NCBI GenBank assembly: GCA_002420105.1
Contig: DIHJ01000058.1
Coordinates: 1 to 21,356 of the forward strand
Source of the DNA: Nitrospira sp. UBA5699
Lineage (GTDB): Bacteria; Nitrospirota; Nitrospiria; Nitrospirales; Nitrospiraceae
Direction of reading: 5' to 3'
DNA: 21,356 nt
This document shows, piece after piece, positions 1 through 6,846 of the stretch. How positions within the stretch are numbered: position 1 is the stretch's first letter; every line of letters begins with the position of its first letter. The position numbers and the translations under genes were made by a program. The notes beneath the pieces are model-generated. The model was not told the DNA's origin and did not search any database. It was given only the letters and a program-made list of their open reading frames with translations.

Positions 1-1
1 C

Positions 2-784
2 AAGCTCAAGGCGTTTCAAGAGCGATCGCTGAAGGACTGTATGCCGTTTGCGCTCTTCCTGGACACGATCCATCGAGGGGGCGAGGCGTTTCTCGTGGCT
101 CTGGGGGGGGAGGTCTCTGGGGCAAAGATGGCCCTCGGGTTTTGGCAGGGCTCGTCGGAGAATCACGAGATCTGCGAAGCGCTGTTCCGGGATCTCGAAC
201 AGCGGGGTCTGGCGCTCGCCCGCCGAATTCTCTTCGTGACGGACGGCGGCAGCGGCTTGCGCAAAGCCCTTCGGGCACGGTTTGGCAAGAAGCTGGTCCA
301 TCAGCGCTGTGCCATCCCTAAGAGTCGGAACCTCCAGCGGCATCTGGCCAAGCCGTATCGGCCGGAGGCGCATCGGCGGCTCACGATGGCCTTGGAGCAG
401 ACAAGCTACGCTGACGCCCGGCGCATGCTCCGGGAGTTGGAGGCGTGGCTGCGGACGAAGAACGAATCGGCGGCGGAGTCGCTGCTCGAAGCCTTCGAGG
501 AACTTTTGACGCTGCATCGGTTGAACGTGCCGGCGCTGCTGCGCAAGACGCTCCTGTCCACCAATCCGATCGAGAGCCTGTGCTCGTTGGTCCGGCACAG
601 TGAGCGCAACATCAAACGGACACGAGGCAGCCGGATGCTCCAGCGATGGCTGGGGACCGTGCTGCTCGCCTGCGAGGGCCGATTCAAGCGGGTGAAGGGC
701 GATGCGGCGATTGCACAGGTCCTCACGACGATCGAGGCTGAACAGGCGGAGCCGTCATCGACTTCGTCGAAGAAGGCGGCATAA
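2..784 (+). CDS. IS256-family (mutator-type) transposase, 3' part
   Basis: The reading frame is open to the left edge, so the N-terminus lies outside the window; about 260 residues are present, against roughly 400 for the family. It would catalyse DDE-type cut-and-paste transposition. Visible family features: a first Asp in LFLDTIH (Asp codon 62-64), a second Asp in FVTDGGSGLRKAL (242-244), then QRCAIPKSRN, and the catalytic Glu in the very typical TNPIESL (572-574), followed by a basic RNIKRTRGSRM segment. In most relatives the QRC box continues with a His before the Lys; here that position is Pro (QRCAIPK), which may be a subgroup trait or decay. The first ATG inside the window (41) is internal, not the true start. 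No frameshift is visible in the part present. Family call is confident; whether it is active is unknown. Confidence 0.9.
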   Translation, partial: KLKAFQERSLKDCMPFALFLDTIHRGGEAFLVALGGEVSGAKMALGFWQGSSENHEICEALFRDLEQRGLALARRILFVTDGGSGLRKALRARFGKKLVHQRCAIPKSRNLQRHLAKPYRPEAHRRLTMALEQTSYADARRMLRELEAWLRTKNESAAESLLEAFEELLTLHRLNVPALLRKTLLSTNPIESLCSLVRHSERNIKRTRGSRMLQRWLGTVLLACEGRFKRVKGDAAIAQVLTTIEAEQAEPSSTSSKKAA

Positions 785-805
785 CATCAACCATGGAGCC
801 GCTCA

Positions 806-834
806 GAAAATTTCAACGGACTTATTGACAACCT
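806..834 (+). mobile_element. probable right terminal end of the IS256-type element
   Basis: About 22 bases after the transposase stop lies an AT-richer stretch containing TTTCAACGG and TTATTGACAACC, resembling the right terminal inverted repeats of IS256-family elements. The matching left end is outside the window, so neither the inverted repeat nor the target duplication can be verified. The exact boundary is a guess. Confidence 0.35.
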
Positions 835-949
835 CTGAATCGAGGGAGTTTGTTTGGAAGTGAGATCAAAACCGACTCTGGAACCTTAACCAAAACCACA
901 ACCAAGGAAGAGGTCCTAGAGCAGGAGAATGCGCAAGCTGTTGATTTCG

Positions 950-1025
950 TGGTGCGCCCGACAGGACTTGAACCTGTAACCCCCAGATCCGTAGTCTGGT
1001 GCTCTATCCATTGAGCTACGGGCGC
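950..1025 (-). tRNA. tRNA-Arg (anticodon ACG)
   Basis: The reverse complement folds into a complete 76-nt cloverleaf: acceptor stem GCGCCCG/CGGGCGC, D arm GCTC-AATGGATA-GAGC, anticodon stem CCAGA/TCTGG around loop CTACGGA, a 5-nt variable loop, and T arm ACAGG-TTCAAGT-CCTGT. The discriminator base is A and CCA is encoded. The anticodon is ACG (plus-strand 990-992), so with inosine at the wobble position it reads CGU/CGC/CGA arginine codons. Its 3' end faces the IS256-type element about 115 bp away. Confidence 0.97.
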
Positions 1026-1036
1026 CTACTGAAGAA

Positions 1037-1125
1037 GTTATGAGTTCTGAGTCCTGAGTTGGAGAGGACTTCAGAGTAGTCCAACTGACAGTCATTATCT
1101 CAACCCAGCACTCAAAACTCAGCAC
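1037..1125. repeat. inverted array of TGAGTNN heptamers
   Basis: The left arm (1037-1061) contains three consecutive heptamers TGAGTTC-TGAGTCC-TGAGTTG. The right arm (1101-1125) is its imperfect reverse complement, TGAGTTT-TGAGTGC-TGGGTTG on the minus strand. The arms match at about 20 of 25 positions and could form a long stem around a 39-nt loop. The array lies directly upstream of the minus-strand tRNA gene. It resembles intergenic short-tandem heptamer repeats scattered through some bacterial genomes; its function is unknown. Confidence 0.6.
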
Positions 1126-1149
1126 TATCCTTAACAATACCAGGGGGTG

Positions 1150-1176
1150 AACCGCTGCCTAGGGCAGGCAGCGGTT
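1150..1176 (-). terminator. strong hairpin, possible terminator of the BACON/FN3 gene
   Basis: AACCGCTGCCT and AGGCAGCGGTT form a perfect 11-bp stem with a 5-nt loop. It sits 44 bp past the stop of the minus-strand gene ending at 1220 and before the tRNA. No U-tract follows on either strand, so intrinsic termination is uncertain; it may instead be a 3'-stabilising hairpin. Confidence 0.45.
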
Positions 1177-1219
1177 ATACAGGGCCGGAGGCTTGCGGGT
1201 CAAGGGAGGAAGTGCACTG

Positions 1220-2245
1220 TCATTGGAGAATCGGCTTGCTCACTTCGATGGAATGCAGGCTCTCGTTGCCTGTGCTATCAAGGGCGGTGACGGAAAAATA
1301 GTATGTTTTGCCGCCCATGAGATTTCCTGCCGTGTAGCTCGTGGCCGTGCCGGCGGAAACCGGAGCCCCGTAGATTCCAGGTTGAGTCCCGAAGTACACA
1401 TTGTACCCGGCCAGATTCGCTTCCGTGTTCGGGTCCCATGTGAGAGATGCCGTGCCGCTTGCGGTCGGTGGACTGAGCGTCAGCGTGACGGGGATGGTCT
1501 GGGAGCTATTGGCCGCTCCCGTCGCCGTGACGGTGATCGCGGTACTGTAGGTGCCGGCCGCCAGCCCGGTTGTCGAAACGCTGGCGCTGACCGCGTCGAT
1601 TTCGGTCTTGGTGGTGCCGCCGGCGACATTCAAACTCAGCCAGGAGGCCGGTTCGGCGAGGGTCCATGTCAGTGTTCCACCGGTCGGATTGCTCAGGTTG
1701 ATCGTCTTGGCCGAGGGTGCCGTTCCTCCCGCCGTTCCCGAAAAACTGAGGCTGGCCGGATTCAGCGACAGGCTCGGTGTGGATGTCGCAGTGCCGGAGG
1801 TTGCCGTTCCGCCGGCGACGACGAGCGCGACAGGGACGGGGGTGACCTGTGTTCTCCCGTTCTTGTCTTCGATGGAGATACGAACGGTGCCGTCGTAGGT
1901 GCCGGCCGGCAAACCGCTAGCATTGACCTGGACGGTAATCTGATCCTGCTCCCTCGCGATGGTTCCGCCGGAGGGGCTGATCGTCAGCCATGCGGCATCG
2001 CTGGCGGCCGTCCAAGGCCTGGGTACCAGGGATTTCTTGCTGAACGTGACGGTCTGAGCCGGAGGCGTGGGGTTGGCGATCGATGCATTGTAGCTGGGTG
2101 TTGTCGGTGGGACCGGAAAGGCCAGGGTTTCTGAAACCATGGCGGTGAGGCAGAACGACGGTAGCAGCAGAAACACGCCCATCGCTGCTGCTTTTCTTGA
2201 ATGGCCCGGCCTGGCGCCTGCCGTATATTCGTGGTTGCTGTTCAT
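1220..2245 (-). CDS. secreted BACON / fibronectin type III domain protein
   Basis: A 341-residue protein, probably exported and acting in the periplasm or at the cell surface in carbohydrate or protein binding; no catalytic domain is visible. The ATG at 2245 is chosen because a strong Shine-Dalgarno (AGGAGGAGGG) lies just upstream; an in-frame start 54 nt earlier lacks one. The N-terminus has basic residues, then a hydrophobic stretch (AMGVFLLLPSFCLTAMV) and a likely signal cleavage before FPVPPTT. Two BACON-like Ig repeats follow (about residues 55-150 and 160-255), each with the SWLS/AWLTISP and GLxAGTY signatures, joined by a Thr/Ser/Gly-rich linker. A C-terminal FN3 domain (about 260-335) has GYNVYFGTQPG and TYYFSVTALDSTGNES. 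Flanked by a hairpin downstream and a 349-bp divergent intergenic region upstream. Domain assignment is fairly sure; function is not. Confidence 0.85.
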   Translation of the reverse strand: MNSNHEYTAGARPGHSRKAAAMGVFLLLPSFCLTAMVSETLAFPVPPTTPSYNASIANPTPPAQTVTFSKKSLVPRPWTAASDAAWLTISPSGGTIAREQDQITVQVNASGLPAGTYDGTVRISIEDKNGRTQVTPVPVALVVAGGTATSGTATSTPSLSLNPASLSFSGTAGGTAPSAKTINLSNPTGGTLTWTLAEPASWLSLNVAGGTTKTEIDAVSASVSTTGLAAGTYSTAITVTATGAANSSQTIPVTLTLSPPTASGTASLTWDPNTEANLAGYNVYFGTQPGIYGAPVSAGTATSYTAGNLMGGKTYYFSVTALDSTGNESLHSIEVSKPILQ

Positions 2246-2594
2246 GACCCTCCTCCTGTAAATCGGAACAACATCCGGGTGGAGCAATGGTTGTGCCACG
2301 GCCTGGCACCGGCCGATTTGGCAGACCGGCTGAAAATAACGGAAATTCCCGCCGCCGTCTGGTGTGAACGATCGACGTCAGATTAGGAGGACCGTAGGCA
2401 ATAGCCCGCGCGATCGTTCAGGCTTGCGCAGCGCGCAGGCGCGACGGATCGGGGGAGGAATAGGGCAAGTGCGCGGTGGCGCAGGGTACGGTCTCGTGAC
2501 GCGGCGCGGGAACAACAAATGAATGTTCAGACGGCTCGTTCTACAGTAGGATACGTGGTGCCGTCGGCAAGACGGATGCTGGGGAACCGGAGCC
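2246..2594. other. divergent intergenic region with a 5'-UTR hairpin
   Basis: A 349-bp gene-free stretch between the minus-strand BACON/FN3 gene and the plus-strand membrane-protein pair; it should hold both promoters. A perfect 6-bp stem, GTGCCA(2293-2298)/TGGCAC(2304-2309), lies in the leader of the minus-strand gene about 48 bp from its start codon. A weak -10-like TAGGAT (about 2549-2554) precedes the plus-strand genes. I saw no convincing -35/-10 pair, no known riboswitch core and no further ORF. Confidence 0.4.
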
Positions 2595-2861
2595 ATGCAA
2601 AACTTACATGTTGTGCCCAAGGATGATGTTCCTGCAGAAGCGGGATCGTCTGCCTCCTCCATCGCCAGGCTCATCGTGCAGTGGGTGTTGGCGGTCGTCG
2701 TGCTGTTCGGGCTGGGAACCTGGTTGGTGTGGTGGGGAGCGTCCGTGCAGCGGACCTTTACGCTGGATGATATTCGGGCGGCCTGTCAACGACTGATGCC
2801 CGAAACAGCGGAGCGCTGTGTCGACACCGTGATCATTCAACGGGGAGGGGCGAGGCGATGA
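2595..2861 (+). CDS. small single-pass membrane protein, hypothetical
   Basis: An 88-residue protein of unknown function. A polar N-terminal tail (1-24) precedes one clear hydrophobic segment (about 25-48, VLAVVVLFGLGTWLVWWGA). A C-terminal soluble tail carries two cysteines (C64, C75) and a basic end. The ATG is preceded by GGAG at suitable spacing. Its stop overlaps the start of the outer-membrane barrel gene (ATGA, 2858-2861), implying translational coupling, so it may assist or accompany that barrel. No family recognised. Confidence 0.7.
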   Translation: MQNLHVVPKDDVPAEAGSSASSIARLIVQWVLAVVVLFGLGTWLVWWGASVQRTFTLDDIRAACQRLMPETAERCVDTVIIQRGGARR

Positions 2862-3832
2862 GCCGGTGGAATCGCCTCGTCGCGGGTTGCGTCGGGTTGT
2901 TGCTGTTCGGGGCGGCGGTGGACCGGCAGGCGGTGCGCGCCGAAGAAGCCGTCGAGGAGCGACGCCCGCGCGTGGAACTCGGGATCGGCGCCTGGATCAG
3001 CAGCGGAGAGACGAAATGGGCTCATGATGCCTCGTCGATTCCTGGATTGGGCAATCCGACCTCGAAGCTGACCTACAAGGATGTCGGGACCAACGTGGTC
3101 GATGTGGTGGGCAAGTTCTGGGTGACGCCGAGGATCTTCGGCCGGCTGAACATCGGCGGCGCCGGGATCGGCGGAGGCCGTCTGATCGACGACGACTACG
3201 CCTCGGGGCAGCGGCTGATTTCGAGTACGGCCAGCGACATTCAGGGCGAGAACATGTGGTACCTGAATGCCGATGTCGGAGGGCGCGTGAAGGAGTTTGC
3301 CAATCACCGGGGCTATGTGGAACTCTTCGCCGGATACCGGTACTGGCATACGGAGCATCGGGCGGTCGGGGTCGGACGTCTTGTCTGCGATCCGTCATTC
3401 TTCAACTGCACGGCGCCGCTTCCCCCTGCAGGGCAGACCGTCATCACCAACACGGCGAATTGGCACTCGATCCGTATCGGCGGGTCGACCGAATATCGCA
3501 TGACGCGCCGCTTCAGCCTCCTGGGGACCGTGGCCGTGAGTCCCATCAGCATCATCGACAATAAGGACATTCATCACTTGAGGAGCGACCTGAAGCAGAA
3601 TCCGAGCCTCTCGATGGTCGGGTACGGTTTCGGTGCGGATGCCGATGTGGGGGCGCGGCTGATGATCGTCAGAAATTTCTATCTCAATGTCGGCTATCGG
3701 GTCTGGTGGAATCGGACGGTCGACGGACACGTCACGTTCCATGACGCCACGGGCTCGTCGCAGGAGTTCCCCCTCACCGAGTTCCAATCGTTCCGCCACG
3801 GGCTGACATTCGGCCTTAACTACGCCTTCTGA
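2858..3832 (+). CDS. omptin-fold outer-membrane beta-barrel, putative aspartyl protease
   Basis: A 324-residue protein with a signal peptide (hydrophobic core VAGCVGLLLFGAA, cleavage near A28-E29) leaving about 296 residues, close to mature OmpT (297). The C-terminus ends in alternating residues with terminal Phe (GLTFGLNYAF), the BAM-recognised signature of outer-membrane barrels. Several blocks resemble omptins: SSGETKW (OmpT SGKTKE), SKLTYKDV (SQLDWK), then GGGRLIDDDY (GGNMVDQDW). The OmpT active-site pairs Asp83/Asp85 and Asp210/His212 appear matched by D111/D113 and D237/H239, with 126 residues between the pairs against 127 in OmpT. The alignment is from memory and by eye. It starts inside the stop of the small membrane protein, and its 3' end converges on the helicase gene 20 bp away. 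It might otherwise be a non-proteolytic barrel. Confidence 0.7.
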   Translation: MSRWNRLVAGCVGLLLFGAAVDRQAVRAEEAVEERRPRVELGIGAWISSGETKWAHDASSIPGLGNPTSKLTYKDVGTNVVDVVGKFWVTPRIFGRLNIGGAGIGGGRLIDDDYASGQRLISSTASDIQGENMWYLNADVGGRVKEFANHRGYVELFAGYRYWHTEHRAVGVGRLVCDPSFFNCTAPLPPAGQTVITNTANWHSIRIGGSTEYRMTRRFSLLGTVAVSPISIIDNKDIHHLRSDLKQNPSLSMVGYGFGADADVGARLMIVRNFYLNVGYRVWWNRTVDGHVTFHDATGSSQEFPLTEFQSFRHGLTFGLNYAF

Positions 3833-3851
3833 TGATTCGGGAACAAGGCGG

Positions 3852-4925
3852 TCAGCGGCGCCGTCCGGAAGGCATCGTCTCGTCTTCATACCGGGCAAAG
3901 AGCCGTTTGGCTTCGGGATGCCACTGGCCCGGATGCCCGTGGGGGATGCCCAGCGTGCGGAACAGGGGCGTCAGCTTGCCGTCCGGGTGCAGATAGCCGG
4001 CGCGCAGCGGGACGGTCCGCTTGCTGTGCTTGATCAGATGGCAGGGGGTCGAGCGAATCGAGGTCAACCAGTCGGCGATATCGTGCGGGTTGCCGATTGA
4101 GGCCGAGAGGAGCAGCAGCCGCGCCTGCGACGGACAGAAGATGATCGTTTCCTCCCACACGACCCCCCGTTCGGGATCCGCCAGATACTGGGACTCGTCC
4201 ATAATGACCAGGCCCAGGGTATCCAGCCGGACGTCGATTTCGCCGCCCGCCGCATCGTACAGCAGATTCCTCAGGATCTCCGTGGTCATGATCAGGAGCG
4301 GGGCCTGTCCGTTGTCGCGACGATCGCCGGTCAGGATTCCCACACGGTCGGCTCCGAAGATCCGGGAAAACTCCGTGAACTTGGTGTTGGACAGCGCCTT
4401 CAACGGCGAGGCGTAAATGACCGTCCGGTTCTCCTCCATGGCCCGCCTGGCCGCTTCCACCGCGACATAGGTCTTTCCGCTGCCGGTCGGGACGCTGACG
4501 ATCACGTCGCCTGTCTGGAGTTTCGCCAGGGCGTCCTCCTGCCAGGGGTCGGGGACGAACGGCTGTGGCGGCGGAACGCCGATGCCTTCGAGCCATGCCT
4601 GCAGAGTCACGGCCGGCTCGTGCGGCTCCTGTTCTTGGTGAGCGGACGCCGCACGCCTCGCCTCGGCGGAATGGCGCGCCGGCTGAACGGCCGGTCGAGG
4701 CGGCGGCGCGGCCGGCCGGGCCGTCCGCTCGCCGATCAGCGCCAGAAGATCCGATTCAAAGCCCGCCCGATTTTCCGCGGAATGACGGAGCAGAAGCTCG
4801 ATCAGCCGTCGTTTGCCGGTCCGGAAATGGCGCTGGACGCGTCCGCGCGCCAGACGGTGCAGCAGCGCGATCGGTTGCTGGGCCAGGAGTTGTTCAAGTT
4901 CTTCAGTCGTCATTAGTGGCCCCAT
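3852..4925 (-). CDS. Ski2-like DExH helicase, N-terminal half (RecA1, motifs I-III)
   Basis: 357 residues containing only the first RecA domain of a superfamily-2 Ski2/HelY-like ATP-dependent RNA/DNA helicase. After an N-terminal helical region (1-65) and a Pro/Ala-rich linker (66-105) come Walker A VPTGSGKT (145-152), motif Ia YASPLKALSNTK (171-182), TTEILRN (214-220), motif II DESQ (243-246; His is more usual last) and motif III SASIGN (274-279). The ORF stops soon after LHPDGKLTPLFR, in the RecA1-RecA2 linker. Motifs IV-VI are missing here but sit in the upstream ORF (4987-6846), so the two halves are in reversed order. An in-frame ATG at 4913, preceded by GGGG, is an equally good start. 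The last seven codons (MPSGRRR) look like read-out past the breakpoint. ATP binding is plausible; unwinding would need the other half. Confidence 0.85.
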   Translation of the reverse strand: MGPLMTTEELEQLLAQQPIALLHRLARGRVQRHFRTGKRRLIELLLRHSAENRAGFESDLLALIGERTARPAAPPPRPAVQPARHSAEARRAASAHQEQEPHEPAVTLQAWLEGIGVPPPQPFVPDPWQEDALAKLQTGDVIVSVPTGSGKTYVAVEAARRAMEENRTVIYASPLKALSNTKFTEFSRIFGADRVGILTGDRRDNGQAPLLIMTTEILRNLLYDAAGGEIDVRLDTLGLVIMDESQYLADPERGVVWEETIIFCPSQARLLLLSASIGNPHDIADWLTSIRSTPCHLIKHSKRTVPLRAGYLHPDGKLTPLFRTLGIPHGHPGQWHPEAKRLFARYEDETMPSGRRR

Positions 4926-4986
4926 AAGGGGTTAGCGGCGTAAACGTATGGTATCGTCCGTACCCCTATAACCCGTATCCCTGTGT
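4926..4986 (-). other. spacer joining the natural C- and N-terminal ends of the helicase
   Basis: 61 bp lie between the stop of the helicase C-half and the start of the N-half. The minus strand has GGGATACGGGTT followed by AGGGGTACGG, two loose copies of GGRTACGG. No ribosome-binding site better than GGGG and no terminator are visible. If the gene pair arose by permutation, this is the junction of the ancestral 3' and 5' flanks. Confidence 0.4.
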
Positions 4987-6846
4987 TCACGGCAGTTCCT
5001 CCAGCACGCCGCGGCGAAGCGACGCGATCGCCTGCGAGGCGCAGTCCGCCAGGGCCGGATGCGTGTCCTTGAGGGTGTGGAGCTGAGAAAGGAACTCCAG
5101 CGTGCGTGCGAGCAGTCGGTAGATGTCTCCCTCCGCCATTGTGGTCTTCTTGCAGAGTCCGATCCAGGTGAGCGTCGGATCGGCGATCCATTGTTCCGTC
5201 ACGGCGGCGATGTCGGCGCGCAGGAGCGGAGGATCTTCGTAGGGCGAGAGGGATTCCGCCAGCTTGCGAACCTGGCCCAGCAAAGAGCCCAACCCCGGGC
5301 TGATGCGGGGGAAGGCTCCGGGCCGGTCGTCGTCGTGGGCGATGCTCGACATGACGGCGGCGAGCAGAGCCGGGGCGGCTCCGGTGAACGCTTCCGCGCG
5401 GATTAGTTCGGTGATGAGCAGGGAATGATCGATACGGATGAGTCGCGCCCATTCTCCGGCCTCGGTCAGACGGGCGCCGGGCGACAGGTAGCCGAAATGC
5501 TGCAGCGCGTCGATTTTATCCTGAAAACGATGCCAGAGACTGGTGCGCAACGCCTGGATTGCCTTCACGTTGCGTTGTTGCTCCTGACGAAGCTTGGACG
5601 CATGGGCGTGATCCTTCTGGCAGGCGGACCGTGAGGGGCAGGTCGGACAGGAAAAGTCTCCCAGCGTCTGCACGATCGCGTCGGGAATCGGTTCGTGTTC
5701 TTTCGAAACCAGGATGGGAAGCACGGGAAGCCGAGCGGGCAGTTCCTCCAGTTCCCGCAGCAGAGATTCGAGGCTCTCTGTCGTACACCAGGGATAGACC
5801 GGCGCTTCGGTGCAGTCCAGCACGCGGTCGAACACCTCGGTCACAATCGCCGCCGGACATTCCGTGATGGCGCCTCCCTGGCGCAGCAACGTCACCATCG
5901 GACTCTTCTGTCCCTTGCTGCGGTACTGCCTCAGCACGACGCCGCGGCTTTTGGCCAGGCCGGCGATCCGGCCGGGCGTGAGGAAGTGGAAGCGCGCCGA
6001 CACGTCGGGCGGCTCATGCCGTCGAACCGGCCCCCGGTGGGAGCGCTGGCGGCGGACCTGGTCGTACAGGTGCCACTGGGTGATCCAGTCGGTGCAGACG
6101 CGCGGTCCGTACGGTTCCATCTGCTGGTGGAGATCGTCGAGCTTGCGCTCGAGAATTTCGGCCCGCTGGTTCAGCTGAAATTGCGCAAAGCTTTTCGCCA
6201 GGATGGGCTGCATCTGATCGAGGGGATGGGCCTTCAGGAGATTCAGCACCATCGGATAGCTGATGACGAACTGACTGTTGATCGCCTCCGGGTGGCCCGT
6301 GAAGCCCTTGGTCAGCACGCCGAGATCAATATAGGGAGAGGGGGTGACGATGGCGAATCCGACCAGGTCTTTCCCCCGGCGACCGGCCCGTCCGGCGATC
6401 TGCTGGACTTCTCCGATGGTCAGGTCCGTAAAGTCACGGGCCTTCCGGATGCTCGATTGCGTGATGATGACAGTGCGGGCGGGAAAATCAACGCCGGCCG
6501 CCAGGGTAGTCGTGGCAAAGACCGCGTCGAGGCAGCCGTGGCGCATCAATTCTTCGACCGCGATCTTCCACGACGGCAGATGGCCCGCATGGTGCGCCGC
6601 CACGCCGATCCGCTGGACCGTGGGAATCAGCGGGTGTTCCGCGATGCTCGGATACTGCGCGATCACCTGTTCCAGGACTTTGGCGATCGCCTCCTGGCGG
6701 GCGGGCGGCAGGACCGAATTGGTGTGGTCGAACGACTCCATCGCCTCGTCGCAGGCGCGTCGCGACGTCAAGAACACGATGGCCGGAGTCAAGTGTCTCT
6801 GGCGGAGGGCCGTGATCAGATCAACCGGATGAATCGAGGGAGGCAT
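4987..6846 (-). CDS. Ski2-like helicase, C-terminal half (RecA2, motifs IV-VI, C-terminal domains)
   Basis: 619 residues beginning exactly in the linker where the N-half stops. It carries motif IV AIVFLTSRRACDEA (22-35), motif V TTTLAAGVDFPART (112-125) and motif VI QQIAGRAGRRG (148-158), then a long helical C-terminal region with a probable metal-binding cluster C400-x2-C403-x5-C409 followed by His residues (H413, H415). There is no Walker A or DExH box, so it cannot hydrolyse ATP alone. With the downstream 357-residue half it totals 976 residues, a plausible full-length Ski2/HelY-like enzyme. The ATG at 6846 lies inside the last codons of glgC (26-bp overlap, different frame). The only SD-like sequence, AAGGGA, is about 11 nt upstream, so translation may be coupled to glgC. 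This is not simple decay: both frames are intact over their whole length. Confidence 0.85.
   Translation of the reverse strand: MPPSIHPVDLITALRQRHLTPAIVFLTSRRACDEAMESFDHTNSVLPPARQEAIAKVLEQVIAQYPSIAEHPLIPTVQRIGVAAHHAGHLPSWKIAVEELMRHGCLDAVFATTTLAAGVDFPARTVIITQSSIRKARDFTDLTIGEVQQIAGRAGRRGKDLVGFAIVTPSPYIDLGVLTKGFTGHPEAINSQFVISYPMVLNLLKAHPLDQMQPILAKSFAQFQLNQRAEILERKLDDLHQQMEPYGPRVCTDWITQWHLYDQVRRQRSHRGPVRRHEPPDVSARFHFLTPGRIAGLAKSRGVVLRQYRSKGQKSPMVTLLRQGGAITECPAAIVTEVFDRVLDCTEAPVYPWCTTESLESLLRELEELPARLPVLPILVSKEHEPIPDAIVQTLGDFSCPTCPSRSACQKDHAHASKLRQEQQRNVKAIQALRTSLWHRFQDKIDALQHFGYLSPGARLTEAGEWARLIRIDHSLLITELIRAEAFTGAAPALLAAVMSSIAHDDDRPGAFPRISPGLGSLLGQVRKLAESLSPYEDPPLLRADIAAVTEQWIADPTLTWIGLCKKTTMAEGDIYRLLARTLEFLSQLHTLKDTHPALADCASQAIASLRRGVLEELP

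Noticed and set aside
1193..2134. A 313-codon plus-strand frame opposite the BACON/FN3 gene
   Set aside because: Composition is Arg/Gly-rich and repetitive as expected for the antisense of Thr/Ser/Gly-rich repeats; the minus-strand frame has a signal peptide, domains and a strong SD.
2246..2594. Possible riboswitch (c-di-GMP type) in the leader of the BACON/FN3 gene
   Set aside because: Only one 6-bp hairpin is present; the GCAAACC and GCAAAGC core sequences of that riboswitch class are missing.
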